A stretch of DNA of 56,256 nucleotides from an uncultured Clostridia bacterium (GCA_934162535.1 CAKPJC010000011.1:1-56256); one strand, 5' to 3'. Shown: positions 15,845-24,158, numbered from the stretch's first letter. Notes: generated from the letters alone by a model not told the origin. Numbers and translations are program-made.

Positions 15845-16762
15845 ATGAAAAATGAAAAAACTTGTAATATTATTCAGGATTTATTACCAAATTATATAGA
15901 TAATTTGACAAATGAAGAAACAAATATTTTTATTGAAGAACATTTAGACACATGTAACAACTGTAAAAATATATTAGAAAATATGAAAAATGATTTGAAG
16001 ATAAATGATTTACATAGAGATAGCAGAGAAATCAAGTATATGAAAAAATATAGTAATAAAATGAAAATACTCAAAATAATAATATTAACTGTTATATTAT
16101 TGTTTGTAATTTTATCATTAAGAAAAGTTTTCATAATTTCAGACTTATATAATAAAGCCGAAAAAACAATATCAGCAACTAATTATCATGAAATATCATA
16201 TAGCTATAATCTCGGAAATTATAGTAAAGAAGAAATTTTCAGATTAGACAATAAGAAAAAAATAATAATAACTCAACTCACAGAAGACGGGGATGTATCG
16301 ACTACAATTATGTTCGCAAATAAAGTTTCTGATGAAAATAATTCAGATAATATGTATTCTGTGAATATATATGGAATTTCTCCAAAAGGGAAAAAAGTAA
16401 TTTTAAATAAAACAATGGAGATTTATGATAATTTACAAAATCCATTTTATACAGAAAATTGGTGGCAACTACTTAAGTATTCTATATTAGCATCAATTAA
16501 GCCAACAAACTTTAATGGAAATCAATGTTATTATTTAGCCAATTTTAAAAATCCATATTCATATAATTCTGAAGGTATTTATATAAATAAGGAAACAGGA
16601 TTTCCTCTTAGTACTATATCTTATGAATATAAAAAATCAAATGAAATATCTGATGCTTTTCCTAAACGTGAACCTCTACATGAATATGTATTAGAACTAA
16701 ATACAGTAATGGAATCTGATTTTTCTGAACCCAATATAAATGAGTATGAAATTCAACAATAA
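15845..16762 (+). CDS. Membrane anti-sigma factor with zinc-finger (zf-HC2) domain
   Basis: A 305-residue protein. The cytoplasmic N-terminus has the anti-sigma zinc finger CNIIQDLLPNYIDNL ... HLDTCNNC (HxxxCxxC), which binds the cognate sigma. One membrane helix follows at about residues 75-97 (ILKIIILTVILLFVILS). The extracytoplasmic C-terminal domain of about 200 residues is the likely sensor. The ATG at 15845 is preferred, with AGGAGG at the end of the sigma gene. It is co-transcribed with the sigma gene. Confidence 0.85.
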   Translation: MKNEKTCNIIQDLLPNYIDNLTNEETNIFIEEHLDTCNNCKNILENMKNDLKINDLHRDSREIKYMKKYSNKMKILKIIILTVILLFVILSLRKVFIISDLYNKAEKTISATNYHEISYSYNLGNYSKEEIFRLDNKKKIIITQLTEDGDVSTTIMFANKVSDENNSDNMYSVNIYGISPKGKKVILNKTMEIYDNLQNPFYTENWWQLLKYSILASIKPTNFNGNQCYYLANFKNPYSYNSEGIYINKETGFPLSTISYEYKKSNEISDAFPKREPLHEYVLELNTVMESDFSEPNINEYEIQQ

Positions 16763-16797
16763 TCTACTTAAAATATATATTTACAATTGCTTACTAA

Positions 16798-16832
16798 AAA
16801 TCTACTCTGTACTATTTGAACAGAGTAGATTT
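16798..16832 (+). terminator. Terminator of the sigma/anti-sigma operon
   Basis: AAATCTACTCTGT (16798-16810) pairs with ACAGAGTAGATTT (16820-16832), followed by ATTTTTA. Confidence 0.85.
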
Positions 16833-16949
16833 ATTTTTATAACAAATTTTTACTTTTTAGTTGGAGGATTCGCAGTATCATATATATTATCAGCTGCATA
16901 AAACTTTAACATATTGGCATAAGTGATAGATTATTAATTTGAATTGCCT

Positions 16950-17165
16950 TCATACAATATAGTTAAGCAAGATGGAAATTACAGTGAGAAGGAAATTGAA
17001 ATGTTTAGGAGCGTTGTAGAGAGAGGCGCAAGCTACTTTTTTGAAACTGCTTAAAAAGGGGGAATACATTGTATCTGAATAGAAAACTTTTTATGGAATA
17101 GAAGATGTTAAATTTTATTGTTGATAATGTTGATTTTATTGCTATTAATGATAAATATAGAAGAA
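16950..17165 (+). pseudogene. Decayed coding region, family unknown
   Basis: Protein-like stretches follow one another in different frames without an intact start: NYSEKEIEMFRSVVERGASY then a stop, FLKLLKKGEYIVSE then a stop, and FIVDNVDFIAINDKYRRML then a stop. This is the pattern of a gene broken by several indels. The origin is not recognised. It sits in the 600-base gap between the anti-sigma gene and the KIP-family gene B. Confidence 0.35.
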
Positions 17166-17182
17166 TGTTATGAAAAAAAATA

Positions 17183-17209
17183 TCCTTACCAGTCTCGACC
17201 ACTGGTAAG
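17183..17209. terminator. Strong hairpin in the gap after the decayed gene
   Basis: CCTTACCAGT (17183-17192) pairs perfectly with ACTGGTAAGG (17200-17209), flanked by A/T-rich tails on both sides; probably a terminator. The rest of the gap (17210-17371) holds no gene, but a less AT-rich patch at about 17238-17285. Confidence 0.55.
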
Positions 17210-17371
17210 GAAAATATTTATATAAGTACTTATACAAAGGGTTCGTATAAGACTGTTATGGTGCGAAAACGAGACACGTTTGCGAAAAATATATTCATGT
17301 TCTCACACCTAATATTTATCGATTTATTTTTATATAATTATCACATATTTAAAAATTATACAATAGTTAAT

Positions 17372-17830
17372 TTAATTTTTTCTAAATATATTTAATAATT
17401 TATCCCATATTTTATGATGCCATTTTTGTTCTTTATATTCAATTAGTTCTTTATGCTCTATTTTTACAGTATCAACTACATTTTTTTCAACTTTATTCTT
17501 AAAAAGATTATCTGGATTGTATTTCCTTCTCATTTCTTTTTGAAGTTTCAACTCATTTTTAGTTAAATGACTTTTAAATTTTTCTTTTTGTTCATCTGTA
17601 ATACACCAATAATTTAAACATATCATCGCAATTATCCCTCTAGCCTCTTCTGATATATTTAGCTCTTTTAAGGGTTTGGTATAATCAAAATCACATTCAT
17701 AATTTTTTGAACTATTATCATTAAGAAATTTTATAAATTTACTAGGTATTTTATTCAAATCATCTTGATTAATTCCCTTTAAGTATCGAAGTGTTTCACA
17801 CATTGCAATACTATATTTTTCATTTACCAT
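17372..17830 (-). CDS. KIP-motif small protein family, member B
   Basis: A 152-residue relative of the genes at 12479 and 20924. The same layout is visible: N-terminal helix with paired aliphatics, LNKIPSKFIKFLND, a Tyr-containing variable stretch, EARGIIAMICLNYWCI, a charged coiled coil (KFKSHLTKNELKLQKEMRRK), then YNPDNLF and a basic amphipathic C-terminus (WHHKIWDKLLNIFRKN). AGGAG precedes the ATG. It is the second and last gene of an operon with 17853-18938, 22 bases downstream. Function unknown. Confidence 0.7.
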   Translation of the reverse strand: MVNEKYSIAMCETLRYLKGINQDDLNKIPSKFIKFLNDNSSKNYECDFDYTKPLKELNISEEARGIIAMICLNYWCITDEQKEKFKSHLTKNELKLQKEMRRKYNPDNLFKNKVEKNVVDTVKIEHKELIEYKEQKWHHKIWDKLLNIFRKN

Positions 17831-17852
17831 TTCATTCTCCTATATCATTTTC

Positions 17853-18938
17853 TTATCTACTATTTTCATCTCTATCTAAAGCAGCCTCTTTTACTACTCT
17901 TGTTGCTTTTTGTGTTGTGCTCACTTTTACTTCATCATCTTGCATGCAATCTTCATAACCATTTTTACCTTTTTTGTTTTTTTCTTGCTCTATTATTAAT
18001 CTTTTACTAGCATATTCCACAAACTCATTTAATAAGTCAAAATATTCGAGTTTTGAATTCATATTTTTTTTATAATCTTGATGCATATCAATTATTACAT
18101 GTAACATATCAGTATATCCATCATTTGATACAATTTGTGATATATTTGAAGGCAAAACAGATCTATTAGGTAAACTTTGCATATTCCATCCATCTACCGT
18201 ACTTGATGTTAAATCGGAATGTTTTTCGTACATAACTTCTAAAAATTTAAAATTTGATTTATCACCATCTTTAAGTCTATCAAATGCTTCTTGCTTTTTT
18301 ACATCAATAGCATCTCTTGAAAAATCAACACCTTCTTTAAGATTCAATGATAACAACGTTCGTTCAAGCATCCCTTCATACATTAATGAAAATATGAATT
18401 CTTTTTTTTCTGTATCATTTTTATAATCTCTGTTAAGAAAAGATTCCCTCCATTCATTAATTAATTTGCTTCTTTTTACCTCATCAACATCATTGTAAAC
18501 TCCAAATTGATTTTTTTCTCCATATGTACGATGCATAATCCATTTTGCCCAGATATCACATAAATTCAATTCATTTCCATATCCTTCTGCGAAAAAGAAC
18601 ATTGCATCTTTTTCTAAACCTTCTGAACGATCTCCAATTTTTGCATTAATACCATTATAAGCAATACTATCTATATGTTCTATATTTGTAAAATGAAAAA
18701 AAGCATGGTTGTTATCTAGCTCTGATAAAGTAACAACATTATTAAATGGAGAAAATTGAATAATACCATTTAAATAATTTAATGCATCACTCATTGTGTG
18801 AATTTTATTTTCTTCACAAAATTGTTCAAATTCTATATCATTCATATCTTGAATTCTTTGCATTAATATTGAAGTTTTTTCGCTTTGTTTCAAGTTTCCC
18901 AAAATAAATATAATTTTTTCTCTATCTATATTATTCAT
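17853..18938 (-). CDS. Unknown protein with possible ADP-ribosyltransferase-like N-terminal region
   Basis: A 361-residue soluble protein. Residues about 78-125 read HAFFHFTNIEHIDSIAYNGI, then GDRSEGLEKDAMFFFAEG. The H-F-T-N ... S-I ... G-I ... FF layout resembles the NAD-binding core of ART-fold enzymes (DarT or RNA 2'-phosphotransferase-like), but this is a weak visual match. A helical middle and a polar, charged tail (KKGKNGYEDCMQDDEVK) follow. GAGG precedes the ATG. It is the first gene of the operon with KIP-family member B, under the shared TTTACA promoter. Confidence 0.5.
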   Translation of the reverse strand: MNNIDREKIIFILGNLKQSEKTSILMQRIQDMNDIEFEQFCEENKIHTMSDALNYLNGIIQFSPFNNVVTLSELDNNHAFFHFTNIEHIDSIAYNGINAKIGDRSEGLEKDAMFFFAEGYGNELNLCDIWAKWIMHRTYGEKNQFGVYNDVDEVKRSKLINEWRESFLNRDYKNDTEKKEFIFSLMYEGMLERTLLSLNLKEGVDFSRDAIDVKKQEAFDRLKDGDKSNFKFLEVMYEKHSDLTSSTVDGWNMQSLPNRSVLPSNISQIVSNDGYTDMLHVIIDMHQDYKKNMNSKLEYFDLLNEFVEYASKRLIIEQEKNKKGKNGYEDCMQDDEVKVSTTQKATRVVKEAALDRDENSR

Positions 18939-18961
18939 ACAATTACCTCTCAGACAAATTT

Positions 18962-18990
18962 ATTATATATCTTTTACATTTTTTTGTAAA
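18962..18990 (-). promoter_or_regulatory. Promoter of the 18938-17372 operon (shared element)
   Basis: On the minus strand, TTTACA (18990-18985), 17 bases, TATAAT (18967-18962). The plus-strand context TACATTTTTTTGTAAATAAT matches the one at 13642. TTACA and TGTAA flank the T7 tract as an inverted repeat. Confidence 0.7.
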
Positions 18991-19102
18991 TAATATCAAA
19001 TATAACTTTTAATGCAAATTAATATACTTTTTTTATATATTCTCAAACATCAGTTATCATTTTTTAACATTATTTCTTATATTAAATTAATCAAATACAT
19101 GA

Positions 19103-19134
19103 AAAGAGCATTTTTCAGAAGAAAAATGCTCTTT
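19103..19134. terminator. Terminator after the small membrane protein gene
   Basis: AAAGAGCATTTTTC (19103-19116), loop AGAA, GAAAAATGCTCTTT (19121-19134); a 14-bp perfect stem. Confidence 0.8.
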
Positions 19135-19139
19135 AATGG

Positions 19140-19346
19140 TTAAAGGAATATTACTCCCATAACACTAACTACAATTGCCACTACTAGCATTGATACTAAG
19201 TTAAGTAAAATTATTTCTAGCAAAAGTTTAAAACCATCAGGATTTGGAGAAGTGAGCATTGCATAAAGCAAACTGTATGGAAACGCCACAAATGCTAAAT
19301 ACAATCCCTCCATTCCCGCAATCAATTGTAAAATTTCATGTGACAT
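19140..19346 (-). CDS. Small two-helix membrane protein
   Basis: A 68-residue protein. The start is the ATG at 19346, with GGAGGG about ten bases upstream. One hydrophobic stretch (YLAFVAFPYSLLYAML) and a long C-terminal one (LLLEIILLNLVSMLVVAIVV) suggest two membrane passes. No family is recognised. It is divergent from the LysR regulator gene, which commonly controls its divergent neighbour, so this is the best candidate target. Confidence 0.6.
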   Translation of the reverse strand: MSHEILQLIAGMEGLYLAFVAFPYSLLYAMLTSPNPDGFKLLLEIILLNLVSMLVVAIVVSVMGVIFL

Positions 19347-19475
19347 ATAGTTTCGTCCCTCCAAAATAATTATTTTTGTAAATGTCATACCTAGCTGAAA
19401 AATGAGGTTTAAACATTTTTCTTATATTTATTATAATCTCTATTTGTTATTATGTAAAATATATATATTTTATGT

Positions 19476-19503
19476 TTGACATAACCAAAAGTTATGGTAT
19501 AAT
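19476..19503 (+). promoter_or_regulatory. lysR promoter with inverted repeat between -35 and -10
   Basis: TTGACA (19476-19481), 16 bases, TATAAT (19498-19503). CATAAC-N5-GTTATG (19480-19496) fills the spacer; this dyad is a likely LysR autoregulatory site. Confidence 0.7.
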
Positions 19504-19521
19504 TATTATAGGAGGCAAATT

Positions 19522-20367
19522 ATGAATATTAATTTAGAATATTATAAAGTATTTATTACAATAGCTAAAAACAAAAATATTACTAAAGCTGCTAATGAAT
19601 TAAATATAAGTCAACCAGCTATCAGTAAAACGCTTAAAACAATGGAAGGGCAAATTGGTAAAAAACTTTTTATAAGAGAAAATAAAGGAGTGGCTTTATC
19701 AAAAGAGGGGATTGAACTATATAATTTAATATCAAACGAAATCCATAATATAATAAAGGCAGAAAATGTATTTTCAAGAATTATTTCAAACAATGAAATA
19801 AAAATTGCAATACATCCTACATTCTTAAACTATTTTATTGATACAAAAAAAATAGATAATTTATTTAATAAGTATTCCAACATAAGTTTTATGGATACTT
19901 CAAATTTTGACTTATTAAATAGTCAGTTAAAAAATGGAATGATAGATTCTGCTTTTATTCTTGAGCCAACTAATTATAAATTTGACGATAGTCTTATATT
20001 TAAATCTTTAAAAACATTTCATTTATGTATAGTAAGTAATGAACCTTCAACTGAAATTTTTAATAAACCTTTAATTTTACTAGATACTAATCCTAAATAT
20101 AAAAAAATTGTTCAATCAATTCAGAAAAAGTTTAAAATTGAGGAATCTAGACTAATAATTGTTAATAACTATGATAATATATTACCATTAGTAAAAAATG
20201 GCTATGCTAAAGGTATTTTAATTAAGGAATTCGTAAATAATGAATTATACAAAAAAGAAATTTATGAAATTCCAATTGAATATCAATTACCAGATATTAA
20301 TATCGGTATACTCTATAATATAAACAATGAAAACTTAATAAATTCTCTTTTTCTAAATATATTTTAG
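19522..20367 (+). CDS. LysR-family transcriptional regulator
   Basis: A 281-residue DNA-binding regulator. The N-terminal winged helix-turn-helix is canonical (ITKAANELNISQPAISKTLK, then FIRENKGVALSKEG). The C-terminal effector-binding domain (about residues 90-281) is somewhat diverged and short against the usual 290-310. The ligand is unknown. AGGAGG precedes the ATG. Its own promoter carries a dyad in the spacer, indicating autoregulation. The divergent neighbour is a small membrane protein gene. Confidence 0.88.
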   Translation: MNINLEYYKVFITIAKNKNITKAANELNISQPAISKTLKTMEGQIGKKLFIRENKGVALSKEGIELYNLISNEIHNIIKAENVFSRIISNNEIKIAIHPTFLNYFIDTKKIDNLFNKYSNISFMDTSNFDLLNSQLKNGMIDSAFILEPTNYKFDDSLIFKSLKTFHLCIVSNEPSTEIFNKPLILLDTNPKYKKIVQSIQKKFKIEESRLIIVNNYDNILPLVKNGYAKGILIKEFVNNELYKKEIYEIPIEYQLPDINIGILYNINNENLINSLFLNIF

Positions 20368-20378
20368 CAAAGAAAATA

Positions 20379-20421
20379 AATAGCTTATATCAATCTTTAT
20401 ATTTTATTGATATAAGCTATT
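20379..20421 (+). terminator. Terminator of the LysR gene
   Basis: AATAGCTTATATCAAT (20379-20394) pairs perfectly over 16 bp with 20406-20421, followed by CTTTTAT. Confidence 0.85.
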
Positions 20422-20564
20422 CTTTTATATATGTTATTTTTCTTTTAGCATCTTTTTATTTTCTTTTTCAAGCTGTTTTAAACTTTTTTCTTTTGAAGAA
20501 TTTGTAAATTTTTTTGCATTTTTCAACCTATACAATTTTAATTATATCTACATAAATGATTAGA

Positions 20565-20684
20565 TTAATTATTTTTTCTTTTAGATTTTTCATCTTCTAT
20601 TAATTTCTCATCCTCTACATATTTATAATTTAATGCATTTTTACTTGGAATTGATTCAATTAATCTCAAAATTCCTTTTGTATC
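20565..20684 (-). pseudogene. Fragment resembling a phage BRO/DinD-type antirepressor
   Basis: An open stretch of 39 codons without a start reads DTKGILRLIESIPSKNAL and ends EKLIEDEKSKRKNN before a stop. The TKGILR..IPS..A pattern resembles the domain of phage BRO-N/DinD proteins, where (K/E)P(F)K..LA usually follows; here it diverges. It is probably a remnant of a mobile element next to tRNA-Arg. A further short open stretch (ending LEKENKKMLKEK) lies at about 20441-20530. Nothing else is seen between 20422 and 20700. Confidence 0.35.
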
Positions 20685-20700
20685 TAAAGAAAACAAAAAA

Positions 20701-20726
20701 ATATGAACCGATAAATCGATTCATAT
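20701..20726 (-). terminator. Terminator-like hairpin upstream of the BRO fragment
   Basis: ATATGAACCGA (20701-20711) pairs with TCGATTCATAT (20716-20726), with one mismatch. A T7 run follows on the minus strand. It may end transcription from the tRNA-Arg gene. Confidence 0.5.
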
Positions 20727-20788
20727 CTTCTTGTTTTCCTAATCTCACTATTTTCAATGTTTTGAAAGAGTTCGACGAAAACTCGCTT

Positions 20789-20865
20789 TGGTGAGCCAGG
20801 AGGGGTTCGAACCCCCGACCCCGGGCTTAGAAGGCCCGTGCTCTATCCAACTGAGCTACTGACCC
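20789..20865 (-). tRNA. tRNA-Arg (anticodon TCT)
   Basis: A full cloverleaf on the minus strand: acceptor GGGTCAG (20865-20859) pairs with CTGGCTC, the D arm contains AGCTCAGTTGGATAGAGC, the anticodon loop is CTTCTAA on a CGGGC/GCCCG stem, and the T arm has the GGTTCGAAC loop. The CCA end is encoded (20791-20789). It reads AGA codons, the main arginine codon in this AT-rich genome. A small hairpin (20768-20784) follows. Confidence 0.95.
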
Positions 20866-20923
20866 AAGTACCTAAATATAATACCACATTCATAGTACAA
20901 AGTCAATACTTTTTGTAAAATTT

Positions 20924-21358
20924 CTATTTCATTCTGAATAATTTTAAAATCTTATTAAGTAGTTTTTTCATTAATCCTTCTTTTTCAATTACAACAGGCA
21001 AATCCATTTCTTTACCCTGTCCATTTCTCGCCCTTTTTTCAAACACATTTTGATATTGCTTTATACTTTCTTCTCTCTCTCTTATTTCATTATTTCTATA
21101 CTGTTCTAACAACTCTTTTTTATGTTTTTCATCTTCAACCCAATATTTAAAATTTATAACAGCTAAAATATCTAATGTTTTAGAGCTTAAATGTTGTTCT
21201 CCCAATTCTATATTAGGATCTATATGTTGTTTATACCCTTTGTAAGAATTTATTTTCAATGTTTCCAATAACTTGTGAGGAATTTTCTTAACATATTTTT
21301 CGTCAACTTTATCTAATATATCCAATACTTCTGCATATGCATAACCATTATTATACAT
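20924..21358 (-). CDS. KIP-motif small protein family, member C
   Basis: A 144-residue relative of the genes at 12479 and 17372. Layout: YAYAEVLDILDKV, then KKIPHKLLETLK, a Tyr-containing variable part, SSKTLDILAVINFKYWV, a charged coiled coil, and the basic amphipathic tail LMKKLLNKILKLFRMK. AGGAG precedes the ATG. It is the last gene of the four-gene minus-strand operon 24394-20924, 24 bases after the metallopeptidase-like gene. As in the other two cases the family member is the most distal gene. Function unknown. Confidence 0.7.
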   Translation of the reverse strand: MYNNGYAYAEVLDILDKVDEKYVKKIPHKLLETLKINSYKGYKQHIDPNIELGEQHLSSKTLDILAVINFKYWVEDEKHKKELLEQYRNNEIREREESIKQYQNVFEKRARNGQGKEMDLPVVIEKEGLMKKLLNKILKLFRMK

Positions 21359-21382
21359 TTAATTCTATCTCCTATCATTTTA

Positions 21383-22528
21383 CTATATTTTTTCTTGTGA
21401 CTCTTCTCGTTCTATTTTTTCAGCCTCGACAAATTCACTCATTGCCTGCTGGAAATCACTTTCATGTACTTTTCCTTGTGTAATATATTCTATTATCCTT
21501 GGAGTTATTTTTGATTCCTTTGCTTCTCTTTTTATTTTTCTTCCAGATGCCACTTCAAGATTACGTGCAAGGTAGTTCATGTCCATTCCTCTAAGCATTT
21601 CTACAGCTTTTCCTATATTCACTTTACTTTTATCTACTGTATTTACTATTAAAATTATATCTTCCTGACTAATACGTTGTTCTAATCGACTTCTATGAAG
21701 ATTTGTTGAAAACATCATTGATAGTTCATTGCAGTTTATTAATGTTCTACATAGCTCTTCTTCATTTTCTATTGCATCCATTCTTAAATTTATATATGCA
21801 TATTTAGCAAGTCTAAGGCTATTTTTCGAATACTCTTCTCTTTCCTTTTCTGATATATTTTCACTTAACTCATAATGTAATCTGTCATCCATTGCACATA
21901 ATAATCTTAGAACTGTGTTTCTTGTTTTTGAATCATCTTTTCCTCCTATAGCTAATGCTATTTTACTAACTATTGTCTCTGGTTCTTTTATCCCTATTTG
22001 TACTAACTCTTTCTTATCTATTTCAATTATGTCTAGGAATTTTTCTTCAATATCATATGCTCTCCCTGTAAAAAGGTTGGCATACCTAATGTTTCTTATG
22101 TTTGTTACAAATTGTGTAAAGCCCTCTTCAAGTGCAATTCCTATTGGCATTTTTTCTTCTACACCATCAATTGCATATTTACTTGATAATCCAATATTTC
22201 CTTCTTGATCTGTTCTTATTGCATGTATCATTTCATGGAAAAAAACATCTCCAAGAAGTCTGTCACCCATACATGGGTTAAGAAAAATTTCTCCAGTATC
22301 AGCCTTCCAAAGTCCCAAATATTCTCCTTCTTCATCTTTTGTCTTATCTACCCATTTTATATTCTTGATATTATTTTTTATTCTTTCTATAACATCTTGC
22401 TTCGATGTAAAACTTCCAAATAATTCATCAAATTCTTCTAAGAATTTCATTAAATAATATTGAATTTTTCTATCATATTTCTTCTCTTGTAGTGTCTCTT
22501 CTATTTCACTTTTCTTCATCTCTTTCAT
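21383..22528 (-). CDS. HExxH metallopeptidase-like protein 1
   Basis: A 381-residue protein. FFHEMIHAIRTD supplies HExxH, and EEGFTQFV, about 45 residues later, a candidate third ligand, as in gluzincin-type zinc peptidases. The N-terminal region (FLEEFDELFGSFTSKQDVIE) and the segment before HExxH (GEIFLNPCMG) are shared with the next protein upstream (22506). The C-terminal half is helical. There is no signal peptide, so it probably acts in the cytosol; catalysis is unproven. The start at 22528 (AAGGA upstream) overlaps the upstream gene by 23 bases; 22519 is an alternative. Confidence 0.6.
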   Translation of the reverse strand: MKEMKKSEIEETLQEKKYDRKIQYYLMKFLEEFDELFGSFTSKQDVIERIKNNIKNIKWVDKTKDEEGEYLGLWKADTGEIFLNPCMGDRLLGDVFFHEMIHAIRTDQEGNIGLSSKYAIDGVEEKMPIGIALEEGFTQFVTNIRNIRYANLFTGRAYDIEEKFLDIIEIDKKELVQIGIKEPETIVSKIALAIGGKDDSKTRNTVLRLLCAMDDRLHYELSENISEKEREEYSKNSLRLAKYAYINLRMDAIENEEELCRTLINCNELSMMFSTNLHRSRLEQRISQEDIILIVNTVDKSKVNIGKAVEMLRGMDMNYLARNLEVASGRKIKREAKESKITPRIIEYITQGKVHESDFQQAMSEFVEAEKIEREESQEKI

Positions 22529-24158
22529 CACTGTTTTCCTTTTCATTTTTGGTTTTATACAAATCTTTCATAGTCTCCATAATATTTGTTTCCTTCATTA
22601 CCAAATTAACTAATGTCTCTATCTGTTCTGGTGTAATTATTAGTTCAACAACTTTTTCCCCTCGTTCAAGATACTTTTTCTCAGTTAAATCTTTTATTGC
22701 TATATAATCATTAATTAGTGTTTTACTTCCATCTCCATGTTCAATATAATATTCCCCATTTTCACCATATATTTCATCATTTTCTCCAATAATAATGTTT
22801 ATATCTGGAAGTTCAACTTTTCCTTGAACTTTTCTTAATTCTTCTAAGCTTTCTTCTCCTAATCTTCCTTTTTTCTTTACAAATACATTTGTACTTATTT
22901 TCCCATCTTCATCATAATTTATTAGCTTATATATATTGTCTCCAACTTCGCTTATTTCTATGTTTTTTAAATCATATCCATTCCTAGATATTGCCTCTGC
23001 CATCCCTCTATAAAATAATCTTAACATTTTTTCTTCGCCATGGTATTTCCCCAGTTCCGGTCTAATATTTCTCATAATTAGATTTGCCTCTTCTTCGCTT
23101 ACTTTTTTTGGTGCAAATTTTCCTCCATAAATGCATTCCATCAATTTACTTCCTTTTTGTAGCATTCCCATCTGTTCTTCTTTTTCTGCGTTTCTAAATT
23201 TTATGATTTCAAATGCCGTTTCAAGTTTCTCCTTCAGATATGTATATCCTTTAATTTTAAACCCATTAATCGCACCTTCAATACATTCGTCTGGAAGTCC
23301 CTCTATCATTTCATATACATCTTGTAATTTTATTCGAACATCTCTTGTTGACATTTTGAAACCTCTTCCAAATTCTATTAAAAGTTGGTTCAAATTAATT
23401 AGTGCTTCATTTAGTTCCTCTGGACTTTGAATCACATCTTCTTTTAAATACATATATGCATCTTTTACAATTTCAATACATCTTTTCTCTGAGGTTTCAT
23501 TTTCTTTACCACTCTTTTCTTTATTTCTTTTAAGTCTTAACCTGTCATCCATTGACATTAATAAGTCTTGTACTAATTTTTTATCTTCCTCATCATTTGA
23601 ATGTCTTGTAGCTAATGCTATTTCATCAACTATCTTTTCAGGGTTTTTCAGTCCTATACTTGTTAATCTTTCATCATCTAATTCAAGTATCTCTAACAAA
23701 TTCTGCTCTGTTTCATATATTCTCACTATTGCTTTTGCAAACTTCTTGTTTCTTATATTGGTTAAATATTGTACAAATCCTTCTTCCAACGCTGTTCCAA
23801 TTGGTATATACATATGAGATTGTGCATTTACAATAGCATATTTTTTTATAAACCCTATGTTGTTATCTTTATCCGTCCTTATTGAATGAAGCATTTCATG
23901 AAACATTGTACTTCCTAATCTAATCATATCAAGTTCAGGGTCTATATAGATAGTTCGTTTTGCAGAACTCCACATTCCCATCGCCTTTTTTTCTTTCACT
24001 AATCCTTCTTCAAACCTGACTTCTTTTATTTTTTCATTTACTCTTTTTATTACTTCTTCCTTTGGTATATACTTTCCAAATAAATCATCAAATTCCTCTA
24101 TTGCATTTTCAAAATGAGGTCTTATATCATCATCTGCTATTACTTTCAATTCACTCAT
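22506..24158 (-). CDS. HExxH metallopeptidase-like protein 2
   Basis: A 550-residue paralogue of the protein at 21383, with MFHEMLHSIRTD and ALEEGFVQYLTN in the same positions. The shared N-terminal domain (EEFDDLFGKYIPKEEVIKRV) is followed by a helical middle and an extra C-terminal module of about 170 residues (NIRPELGKYHGEEKMLRLFY onward), which ends in an acidic tail. It is cytosolic by sequence. GGAG precedes the ATG. It is coupled by overlap to 21383-22528. The substrate is unknown; a role against foreign or damaged proteins cannot be judged. Confidence 0.6.
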   Translation of the reverse strand: MSELKVIADDDIRPHFENAIEEFDDLFGKYIPKEEVIKRVNEKIKEVRFEEGLVKEKKAMGMWSSAKRTIYIDPELDMIRLGSTMFHEMLHSIRTDKDNNIGFIKKYAIVNAQSHMYIPIGTALEEGFVQYLTNIRNKKFAKAIVRIYETEQNLLEILELDDERLTSIGLKNPEKIVDEIALATRHSNDEEDKKLVQDLLMSMDDRLRLKRNKEKSGKENETSEKRCIEIVKDAYMYLKEDVIQSPEELNEALINLNQLLIEFGRGFKMSTRDVRIKLQDVYEMIEGLPDECIEGAINGFKIKGYTYLKEKLETAFEIIKFRNAEKEEQMGMLQKGSKLMECIYGGKFAPKKVSEEEANLIMRNIRPELGKYHGEEKMLRLFYRGMAEAISRNGYDLKNIEISEVGDNIYKLINYDEDGKISTNVFVKKKGRLGEESLEELRKVQGKVELPDINIIIGENDEIYGENGEYYIEHGDGSKTLINDYIAIKDLTEKKYLERGEKVVELIITPEQIETLVNLVMKETNIMETMKDLYKTKNEKENSDERDEEK

